A DNA stretch of 64,000 nt from Candidatus Krumholzibacteriota bacterium. Its GTDB lineage: Bacteria > Krumholzibacteriota > Krumholzibacteriia > Krumholzibacteriales > Krumholzibacteriaceae. Positions 17,502 to 23,612 of this stretch are shown in pieces. Positions within the stretch are counted from its first letter, which is position 1. Each line of letters starts with the position of its first letter. The translations under genes and the position numbers were made by a program. Where the stretch lies: positions 62,001-126,000 of the forward strand of contig JAFGCX010000020.1 of NCBI GenBank assembly GCA_016932415.1, in the 5' to 3' direction. The notes under the pieces are model-generated. The model had not been told where the DNA came from. It did not search any database and saw nothing but the letters and a program-made list of their open reading frames with translations.

Positions 17502-18194
17502 CTAGTAGGCCCCTTTCCTGGCGATAACTGCCGGAATGGTCTTTAGCATTATTTTAAAATCAGTTACCAGACTTCTTTTCCTGATATACTCAAGATCCAG
17601 CCTCATCCATTCGTGGAAACCGATATGGCTGCGACCGGTGATCTGCCAGAAGCAGGTTATGCCTGGGGTGACTTCGAGACGTTTTTTCTGCCATGGCAGA
17701 TAGTGCGCCACCTCCGACGGAAGATTCGGGCGCGGACCAACGATACTCATATCTCCTTTTATGACGTTGAGTAACTGAGGCAGCTCATCAAGGCTCGAAC
17801 GCCGTAGAAACCGTCCGACCCTGGTCACTCTCGGATCCTCTTTGAGCTTGAAGATCGGTCCGTCGACTCCGCTGAGAGGCCTCAGATGACCGATTATACT
17901 CTCCGCCCCCTGTAGCATCGAACGGAACTTGTAGAAATCAAATTCCCTGCCACCCTTGCCTATCCTTTTTTGTTTAAACAGGATAGCTCCGTTCGAATCC
18001 AGTTTTATCAACAACACTATTACCGGAATGACTGGAAGGAAAAGAAGCAGGATCAATCCCGCGATGATGATGTCTGTCGCTCTCTTGAAGAAGGTGAAAA
18101 ACCTGTCCTCCCTGATCTCCGTGCATTCATTCATCGAAAAAGCGGAGATCCCCGATGTAGCAATCGTCTCTTTCAGTTCCGGATATCCAGCCAT
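17502..18194 (-). CDS. initiating sugar-phosphate transferase (polyisoprenyl-phosphate hexose-1-phosphate transferase)
   Basis: This 230-residue monotopic membrane enzyme starts EPS repeat-unit synthesis by moving a sugar-1-phosphate from UDP-sugar to undecaprenyl-phosphate. One hydrophobic re-entrant helix (about 37-62) is followed by the catalytic block: KFRSM, DPRVTRVGRFLRRSSLDELPQ (DE pair) and GDMSIVGPRPNLPSEV, ending with ITGRSHIGFHEW. It lacks the four-helix N-terminal domain of WbaP, so it is a PglC-like short form. ATG 18194 is chosen because GGAGGAG precedes it and an intrinsic terminator precedes that; a longer frame reaching 18287 runs through the terminator hairpin and is unlikely to be translated. 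Confidence 0.9.
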   Translation of the reverse strand: MAGYPELKETIATSGISAFSMNECTEIREDRFFTFFKRATDIIIAGLILLLFLPVIPVIVLLIKLDSNGAILFKQKRIGKGGREFDFYKFRSMLQGAESIIGHLRPLSGVDGPIFKLKEDPRVTRVGRFLRRSSLDELPQLLNVIKGDMSIVGPRPNLPSEVAHYLPWQKKRLEVTPGITCFWQITGRSHIGFHEWMRLDLEYIRKRSLVTDFKIMLKTIPAVIARKGAY

Positions 18195-18203
18195 CTCTCC
18201 TCC

Positions 18204-18240
18204 AAAAAAATGCCCAGGCCTGTGACTTCGGCCTGGGCAT
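18204..18240 (-). terminator. intrinsic terminator in the EPS leader, directly before the ribosome site
   Basis: On the - strand an 11-bp perfect stem (18240-18230 with 18220-18210) with a 9-base loop is followed by a run of T that ends next to GGAGGAG and ATG 18194. In the + direction there is no T run, so it works on - strand transcripts only. It lies downstream of a strong promoter and upstream of the first EPS gene, the arrangement of a transcription attenuator. It could also simply end transcripts of the deoxyhypusine-synthase-like gene. Confidence 0.82.
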
Positions 18241-18295
18241 TGTGACGTAAAAAAACGCCTGTAATAGAAACTTACTTCACAATCCAAAAGTTAAA

Positions 18296-18308
18296 CCAGC
18301 ACCGAAGC
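18296..18308 (-). promoter_or_regulatory. possible antiterminator arm in the EPS leader
   Basis: The leader RNA here reads GCUUCGGUGCUGG. It can pair with CCAGGCCGAAG in the 5' arm and loop of the terminator (positions 18235-18225): six pairs, a one-base bulge with a possible wobble, then four pairs. That structure and the terminator exclude each other. Pairing was found by eye; no folding energy was computed. Confidence 0.4.
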
Positions 18309-18333
18309 AAATATCTATAACAAACGTTTCTCT

Positions 18334-18353
18334 AAGTACACCTCCCTGTACTT
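18334..18353 (-). promoter_or_regulatory. 5'-terminal RNA hairpin with CsrA-site-like loop
   Basis: The RNA from about the predicted transcription start reads AAGUACA, GGGAGG, UGUACUU: a perfect 7-bp stem with a six-base loop. GUACAGGGAGGU inside it matches the CsrA consensus RUACARGGAUGU at 11 of 12 positions, with GGA in the loop as CsrA prefers. It may alternatively be a 5' stabilising hairpin. Confidence 0.45.
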
Positions 18354-18358
18354 CATGG

Positions 18359-18388
18359 ATTGTATCACAACGCCACCGCGCCTGTCAA
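18359..18388 (-). promoter_or_regulatory. sigma-70-type promoter of the EPS operon
   Basis: On the - strand TTGACA (18388-18383, perfect) and TACAAT (18364-18359, five of six) are 18 bases apart. Transcription would start near 18352 and give a leader of about 158 bases before ATG 18194. It begins only 25 bases after the stop of the upstream gene, so the EPS operon has its own promoter. Confidence 0.65.
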
Positions 18389-18412
18389 CTCCTAAAATCA
18401 ACCGTAAACTGA

Positions 18413-19360
18413 TTATGACATCAGGGCGGAATAAAGAAGCGGGATCATGACCTCGTGATGGCCGGTAAGGGAGATAGCTTCAGCTCCAAGGCCGGCAGGG
18501 CGCCTGAGAAGATTCTCTCCTGGGCGGTAATGCTGGATCATGTCGATATTGGCTGTCGTGAGTCTTTCAAAAGGGGCCCCGAGGTTCCTCGCCGCGCTGT
18601 AAGCCTTGAGAAAAACCTCTGGAAGGATCACAGCCGAACCGATATTCAGTACGACTCCGGTCGAATGTCCGAGGTTATGGACCCGCTGGCCGAATATACG
18701 AAAATCCCGGGCCGAGAGCTCTCCCCATTTTCCCCCGTCGTACCCAGGGTGCTGGGCGACTATATCAGTACCGATCGATATATGCATCGTAACAGGGATA
18801 TCGGCCCTGTACGCCTGGGCAAGAATGCTCTTCGCTGCGTAAGGCGCTTTTGCAGTTGTTATATAGCGGCCTATCGACTCGCCAAGTCCGAGCTTGTCGT
18901 CAGATCCCGCCTCGACAGCTTCAAAAAGCATTCCGGCTGTCTCCGCGCAGAAGCCGAAGGTGCCCGTTTCGAGATTCGCAGCGACATCTTCGGAAGTCTT
19001 GCCAAAGAAGGCGATCTCGAGGTCGTGGATAGCGACAGCGCCGTTCGCTGCCAGTGCGGTAATATACCCTTTTTTCATCAGAGATATCAGGTATGGCGGG
19101 AGTCCGCATTTTATCACGTGGGCTCCTATCATCCATATCATCTCTTTTTTCTTTGCCGCTTTCGCCCTTCTGAAAGCCAGCACGAGCTTGCGGAACCTTT
19201 TCGCGGCAAGCTGATCAGGGAGAGAATCTATCCAATGCCTCAGGGCCTTTCCGCCCTTCACAGGCTCTCCATAGTCATCGACGGAGACCTTGCTTTCGCG
19301 CTCTGATATCGAAACGGTCCGGACACGGCTGAGATCGATCTCGTTATATTTGCTCGTCAT
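18413..19360 (-). CDS. deoxyhypusine-synthase-like protein without the catalytic lysine
   Basis: This 315-residue protein belongs to the bacterial deoxyhypusine-synthase-like family (NAD-dependent Rossmann-type fold). The alignable parts are ANGAVAIHDLEIAFFGKTSED, PVTMHISIGTDIVAQHP and the C-terminal GHHEVMIPLLYSALM. In true DHS a lysine in a WGK motif before the last strand carries the aminobutyl group; here that region reads RPAGLGAEAISLTG with no lysine. It may be a different polyamine enzyme or non-enzymatic. ATG 19360 is preferred, overlapping the previous gene by 17 bases; a longer frame reaches 19423. No eIF5A-like substrate is nearby. Confidence 0.68.
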   Translation of the reverse strand: MTSKYNEIDLSRVRTVSISERESKVSVDDYGEPVKGGKALRHWIDSLPDQLAAKRFRKLVLAFRRAKAAKKKEMIWMIGAHVIKCGLPPYLISLMKKGYITALAANGAVAIHDLEIAFFGKTSEDVAANLETGTFGFCAETAGMLFEAVEAGSDDKLGLGESIGRYITTAKAPYAAKSILAQAYRADIPVTMHISIGTDIVAQHPGYDGGKWGELSARDFRIFGQRVHNLGHSTGVVLNIGSAVILPEVFLKAYSAARNLGAPFERLTTANIDMIQHYRPGENLLRRPAGLGAEAISLTGHHEVMIPLLYSALMS

Positions 19361-20252
19361 CCTGGAAGATTCCCCTTTTTTCAAGCACCCTGATCGAGTC
19401 GGGACTCTGCTGATACTCCTCAAGCACCGCCTCGAAGGCCCCGACGATCACCTTCGAACGCATCAGAACAGGCATCTTGAACGTATCATCGGTCAGCCAT
19501 ATTGTCAACTTACCCTTGTTCTCGAATATCGCGCTCGTCTCGAGGACAGGTTCGATCACTACGCAGTCGAACTCACCGGCGGGAACAATTACCCTTTCCC
19601 GACCCAGCATCTTGATATATATCGGATAGTTTCTTCCGCTGGCATGATTCGCCATCGCCACCGCCTGCCCCGGTTCGAAATCAAGCGTCCTGACGTAATA
19701 GAGGGCGGCAAGAATATCGCGCGTATTTGGCGCAATAGGCATCTCCTTATCCTTGTAGAGCGCCAGATGTCTCTTCTGATCGAAGACATACTCCCTGTCA
19801 TACTTGTATTTTCCCTCTCTCAGATGCTTCTCGAACCTCAGCGAGTAGAGATTTTCATAATCGATGAAGGATTCATGCCTGTCGCGGACCTTGAATATCT
19901 TGTCGAATACCTTGTTCGTCCTCGCAACGGAGACTATATGGTAGCATCTTACGCTGTCGATCTCCGCTATATTCCTTACTTCGAGGGTTGCCGTACCGGC
20001 GTTTATCAGCCCGTACCTGATCTGGAAGATCAGGTTCTCACCCTCGCTGAACGGCACCCTTGACGCGACAGGATTGACCAGCTCGAAACCCTCGAGCTTC
20101 TTGATACCATGGTCCTTCGTCCCTACAAGAGGCAGCTTTCCCCCTGCTTCGTCGGCAGAGATCTGCCCTGAAAAGAGGACGATAAATCCTGATAGAAGGG
20201 CTACCACCCTTCCCGGCCACATTGATGCTGAATCCACATATTTAATTATCAT
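19344..20252 (-). CDS. exported DUF3108 protein
   Basis: The 302-residue protein has an N-terminal hydrophobic export signal and the DUF3108 fold: PFSEGENLIFQIRYGLINAG near residue 68, then CYHIVSVARTNKVFDKIFKV, REYVFDQKRH, ILAALYYVRTLDF and a late LTIWLTDD segment. Members are periplasmic or outer-membrane-facing proteins of unknown role that are common in FCB and Proteobacteria. It overlaps and probably couples with the deoxyhypusine-synthase-like gene. A sigma-54-like site lies 80 bases upstream. Confidence 0.82.
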   Translation of the reverse strand: MIIKYVDSASMWPGRVVALLSGFIVLFSGQISADEAGGKLPLVGTKDHGIKKLEGFELVNPVASRVPFSEGENLIFQIRYGLINAGTATLEVRNIAEIDSVRCYHIVSVARTNKVFDKIFKVRDRHESFIDYENLYSLRFEKHLREGKYKYDREYVFDQKRHLALYKDKEMPIAPNTRDILAALYYVRTLDFEPGQAVAMANHASGRNYPIYIKMLGRERVIVPAGEFDCVVIEPVLETSAIFENKGKLTIWLTDDTFKMPVLMRSKVIVGAFEAVLEEYQQSPDSIRVLEKRGIFQDDEQI

Positions 20253-20332
20253 AATACCTTTATTACCTGTCCGTTATGCTCTTTACCTTACGCCATTTCT
20301 AATTCATATCCGTGCTTCCGGATCTTCTATTT

Positions 20333-20347
20333 GCAAGGAACGTGCTA
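20333..20347 (-). promoter_or_regulatory. weak sigma-54-like site before the DUF3108 gene
   Basis: The - strand reads TAGCACGTTCCTTGC, one base from TGGCACG-N4-TTGC but altered in the first G of the -24 doublet, which is normally conserved. Spacing is exact. It lies in the 135-bp gap before the DUF3108 gene, which otherwise shows no clear sigma-70 promoter. Confidence 0.3.
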
Positions 20348-20387
20348 GAATGGTGGAATAAGTGAGCCGCGACCCATTGTTCCAGCA

Positions 20388-21074
20388 TCAGTTTCGCCTG
20401 TCTCGGTTATTCATGAGGTCCGTCCACAACCTGATCACTGTATCCTTGTTTATCGGTATAAAGTTACCTTTAGCATTCCTGTCGAATTTGAAAGTCTCGA
20501 CAGCATTTTTATTCGCCGGATAATATTCAGGTTTTCCGTTCCGTGTCACCTCAAGGAGATAAAAGGGACCGAATCTTATAAGGCGATTATCGGCCTTTTC
20601 AAGAAGACCTGCTTTTATCATATCGATCATTTCTTCCGATGGTTTGCCTAGAGCGGAGAATCTCCATCCATCGGCCTCTTTTGTCAATGATAGCCTCGCC
20701 CGCGCATGACCTTCCGCCATGATGATGAAATTGTCATTGATATATTTGCACAGATCGACAATAGAATCATCGGCGCCTAGGGTCGTCAGGTCACCTTTTA
20801 GATTGTATTCGGCGTAGTGGATTCCGACAGATACTTTCTTCTCAAGCTCCTCTATTTTCTCTTCCGGCTGCAGATATCCCCCCTCGACAAGTTCTTCGCA
20901 TGGATGCGATCTCAGAAAATCAGAATATCTTTTTATAACAAGCTCCTGCAGCTTATCTTCAGCGGCGGCGCTTTCAGATTGAGAATCGGCTGACTGGGTC
21001 ATAAGGATCATTAAAACCGGAATTGCCAGAATACAGCTCAATTTTACGAATCGAGTCTTTTGTCCTCTACGCAT
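20388..21074 (-). CDS. exported protein of unknown function
   Basis: A 228-residue protein begins with a basic N-terminus and a hydrophobic segment (LSCILAIPVLMILMTQSA), a probable signal peptide. The mature part is mixed alpha/beta and charged, with EEKIEELEKKVSVGIHYAEY and a conserved-looking LIRFGPFYLLEVTRNG. I do not recognise a family. It is the last gene of a set starting at the sodium:solute symporter and lies 31 bases after a small membrane-protein gene, so it may be co-transcribed with it. Confidence 0.7.
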   Translation of the reverse strand: MRRGQKTRFVKLSCILAIPVLMILMTQSADSQSESAAAEDKLQELVIKRYSDFLRSHPCEELVEGGYLQPEEKIEELEKKVSVGIHYAEYNLKGDLTTLGADDSIVDLCKYINDNFIIMAEGHARARLSLTKEADGWRFSALGKPSEEMIDMIKAGLLEKADNRLIRFGPFYLLEVTRNGKPEYYPANKNAVETFKFDRNAKGNFIPINKDTVIRLWTDLMNNRDRRN

Positions 21075-21104
21075 AATATCCTCCCTTTCCCTTTCAAGCA
21101 GTTC

Positions 21105-21332
21105 CTAAGCTTTTGTAGCCGCCGACTTTCTCAGGTAATTTGAATTTATCCAGTTCCAGTTCAGGATCAGATGAAGCACCCCCGACAGGGCAAGGATTAT
21201 ACCTCCACCCTCATGCAATATTTCGTACATATTGTGAGAAAGTCTCGCGTGAATCAGCCCGGTCACGACCTGATTGACGAAGAATATCCCAAGGATCAGG
21301 TTAACAACCTTAAGAACTCCCGTCTTTTTCAT
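21105..21332 (-). CDS. small two-helix membrane protein, DUF4405-like
   Basis: The 75-residue protein has two hydrophobic segments (VVNLILGIFFVNQVVTGLIHA and GGIILALSGVLHLILNW) with histidines at the helix ends, as in the DUF4405 group that resembles half of a cytochrome-b-type four-helix unit. ATG 21332 follows GGAGGTGG. The preceding 42-codon gene overlaps its start by 23 bases in another frame. The histidines might bind heme or a quinone; this is conjecture. Confidence 0.7.
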   Translation of the reverse strand: MKKTGVLKVVNLILGIFFVNQVVTGLIHARLSHNMYEILHEGGGIILALSGVLHLILNWNWINSNYLRKSAATKA

Positions 21333-21438
21333 GATCCACCTCCGTTTTTGAAAAATGCCTGAAGAGCATCTCTGTCATGAAAAATGATATGGCAAATACT
21401 ACAGCCGGGACAACGATCCCGAAAAGAACGGATTTCAT
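21310..21438 (-). CDS. 42-residue single-helix membrane protein
   Basis: ATG 21438 to TAA 21310 encodes one hydrophobic helix, MKSVLFGIVVPAVVFAISFF, followed by a charged tail (HFSKTEVDHEKDGSS). The ribosome site AGGGAGG is strong. Its start overlaps the stop of the preceding 39-codon gene (TGATG) and its end overlaps the next gene, so the three are translationally linked. No family is recognised. Such small proteins often assist a larger membrane complex. Confidence 0.6.
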   Translation of the reverse strand: MKSVLFGIVVPAVVFAISFFMTEMLFRHFSKTEVDHEKDGSS

Positions 21439-21557
21439 CAGTTGTCCTCCCTGCTGCCGTGATGTTTTCTCCATGAATGCCAGGCAAGTATAAGCCCGGC
21501 GAACGAAGTCACGTAAGCGAGTGTCATTCCAAGCACCATCTTCAGTCCATTGTCCAT
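21438..21557 (-). CDS. 39-residue single-helix membrane protein
   Basis: ATG 21557 to TGA 21438 encodes a short N-terminus, one helix (VLGMTLAYVTSFAGLILAW) and a basic His-rich tail (HSWRKHHGSRED). The pattern LGM…LAYV…W resembles small accessory subunits described beside sodium symporters, and also CcmD-like proteins; neither is certain. GGAAAGGAT lies upstream. It follows a symporter gene and another small membrane protein on the same strand. Confidence 0.55.
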   Translation of the reverse strand: MDNGLKMVLGMTLAYVTSFAGLILAWHSWRKHHGSREDN

Positions 21558-21655
21558 TTAGATTATCCTTTCCTCTTCCCAGTATATGAAAATCTACTTT
21601 TATCCGATCATCTCCACTCGGAGTCCGCCTTCAGGCAGACCGCCCGGCCAGCCGA

Positions 21656-21940
21656 TTATTCCTCCCACTTCACCTTCTTCTCAAGCTCTTCCATATAACC
21701 CTTCTGCTTCTCTTCGTACGCCTTCGATATGGCGGAGAGTTTGGGGTTGATTATTTTTACCATGACAAATATTAGAACGATACCTATAGCCAGGAGGGCA
21801 AATCCGAGCGGCATCAAAAGGGCGCTCAACGCTCCCCCTATCAGTATGAGAACGTATATTACAGGTGAGATAATCACCGTCACAGTATCGTGGATCGTCC
21901 ATCTCTCAGCTTCATCGCTTGTCCATTCTTTTCTGAACAT
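21656..21940 (-). CDS. small two-helix membrane protein next to the symporter
   Basis: About 94 residues: an acidic/tryptophan N-terminus, two adjacent helices (TVIISPVIYVLILIGGALSALL and GFALLAIGIVLIFVMVKII) and a C-terminal charged helix likely to form a coiled coil (AYEEKQKGYMEELEKKV). ATG 21940 has GGGAG at a good distance; ATG 21949 is too close to it. No family recognised. It lies 77 bases after the symporter and may be part of its operon. Confidence 0.62.
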   Translation of the reverse strand: MFRKEWTSDEAERWTIHDTVTVIISPVIYVLILIGGALSALLMPLGFALLAIGIVLIFVMVKIINPKLSAISKAYEEKQKGYMEELEKKVKWEE

Positions 21941-22025
21941 CAAGATCATCTCCCTGGGTGATTGATATCAAAACAGGCGACATCTATTGTATTCCATTTT
22001 CTCCGCTCGCCGGAGCGATCGTTCC

Positions 22026-23591
22026 TCATAACAATCCGCGCTTTTGCGCTTCCCGCCTTACCGGGCCCCACCAGCCGACAGGCCGTGACATGACATAGAA
22101 CTTGACCAGCCTGTCCATCTTCTCCGGTTTCGTGAAGAATGTCACCGGGATGAAGACAACGGCTCCGAGAAGCATCAGGAGCCAGAACTGGTGATAATCC
22201 TTCAGCTCGGGCAGAATCCCGAACGCCGGAAGCACCCAGACGACAAGCCACGAAAAAACGAGGTTCGAGACCCAGGCGGTCAGGTACCCCCAGCCGTTGA
22301 ACCTCCACCAGACGACCTGTAGTATCCCCGGAAGCCATATACCCGCCGCCATTATCCAGAGGGCGAAGATCAGCCACTCAGTGATATTCTCCATTATGGA
22401 ACCGAAGATAAAAGATCCAGCGAGCAGTATCACAGTCCCTATCCGTCCGACCCTGACAAGCTTTTCCTGGGTCGCCTGAGGATTGATGTAGTGGTGATAA
22501 AGGTCCCTTGTTATATAGACCGCGCCGAGATTCAGATGCGTAGATATCGTCGATATATGTATCGCCACTATGGCGGCGAAGAAGAACCCTATCATCCCCG
22601 CGGGCAGATTCTCGAAACCGAGCCGGAACCAGCCCATCTCGTAATCTTTCACATCGCTGAGGTTCGGATAGAGGACGAAAAAGGCGAGGATCGCGGCGCC
22701 CCATAGGGCGTTCCTGAAGATGACGAGAGCCGACCCTGCCCATATCGACCATGACGCGTCCTTGACCGTTTTTGCAGACTGGATCCTCTGCGCTTCGGGA
22801 AACCAGTCTATCGCGGTTCCCATGCCGAGTCCGCCAAGTATTCCGATAAACAGCATCGTCAGAAACCAGACCATCGGAAAATCTCCGCTGAGAAATCCCG
22901 TGAAATTGAACGGGTTGAGCCTTCCCGCCTCTCCCATCACCTCAAGCTTCGAAATTATTCCCGCCGCTCCGCCGGCAGCATGGATCCCCCAGAAGGAGAC
23001 TATGATTATCACTATGAAAGCGATTACTCCCTGCTGGAAATCGGCCATCACGACCCCCCAGTATCCAGCGGCAAGAACATAGACGGCGCAGACTGAGGAA
23101 AATACTATAAGGCCTATCCAGAGCGGCCAGCCGAACATGAATCCGCAGACCTTCCCCATAGCTATACCGACCCAGCCGAGGATAAACATATTGAGAAAGA
23201 CCTGCCAGCCCGCTACCCAGCCGCGGAGCAGCTCGCCAGACATCCCGCCGAAACGCTGAGACTGCCACTCGGCCTGCGTGTAGGCGAGAGAACGCCTGAA
23301 TATTTTAGTCGATACAAAGGCGCTGATCGCGCACCAGGCCGAAAAAAAGGTGTACCAGAGGCCGGCGAGGCCGAACCTGTATACAACTCCCGAGACCCAC
23401 ATCGGCGTATCGGTCGCCGTATGCGTAGCATATACGGAAGATGCCGGAAGCCACCACGGCAATCCCCTGCCGGCAAGGAAAAAGTCCGCCTCGGATCTCT
23501 TGCCGAGCCTGTAGAACCTCACTCCGCTTCCTACCATCAGCACGATGAACGCTATCAGCCAGAACCAGTCGAGAAAGCTGAAAACGACCAT
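22026..23591 (-). CDS. sodium:solute symporter (SSS family)
   Basis: The protein has 521 residues and about 13 hydrophobic helices, matching the SSS (SLC5-like) fold that couples sodium entry to uptake of sugars, amino acids or organic ions. Typical early features are RSEADFFLAGRGLPWWLPASSVYATHT and, later, FFAAIVAIHISTISTHLNLGAVYITRDLY, the TM8 sodium-site region. It starts 22 bases after the GH92 mannosidase gene, so a sugar released by that enzyme is a reasonable but unproved substrate. Confidence 0.87.
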   Translation of the reverse strand: MVVFSFLDWFWLIAFIVLMVGSGVRFYRLGKRSEADFFLAGRGLPWWLPASSVYATHTATDTPMWVSGVVYRFGLAGLWYTFFSAWCAISAFVSTKIFRRSLAYTQAEWQSQRFGGMSGELLRGWVAGWQVFLNMFILGWVGIAMGKVCGFMFGWPLWIGLIVFSSVCAVYVLAAGYWGVVMADFQQGVIAFIVIIIVSFWGIHAAGGAAGIISKLEVMGEAGRLNPFNFTGFLSGDFPMVWFLTMLFIGILGGLGMGTAIDWFPEAQRIQSAKTVKDASWSIWAGSALVIFRNALWGAAILAFFVLYPNLSDVKDYEMGWFRLGFENLPAGMIGFFFAAIVAIHISTISTHLNLGAVYITRDLYHHYINPQATQEKLVRVGRIGTVILLAGSFIFGSIMENITEWLIFALWIMAAGIWLPGILQVVWWRFNGWGYLTAWVSNLVFSWLVVWVLPAFGILPELKDYHQFWLLMLLGAVVFIPVTFFTKPEKMDRLVKFYVMSRPVGWWGPVRREAQKRGLL

Positions 23592-23612
23592 TGATCCTCC
23601 TTGTTATCTACT

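Noticed and set aside
18195-18287. 31-codon N-terminal extension of the priming sugar transferase
   Set aside because: The frame runs through the terminator hairpin and T run, and the GGAGGAG-ATG at 18194 is a far better start.
18316-18357. Leader peptide of 13 codons (MKYREVYLEKRLL) in the EPS leader
   Set aside because: Its ATG lies at or before the predicted transcription start and has no ribosome site; it also lacks a run of regulatory codons.
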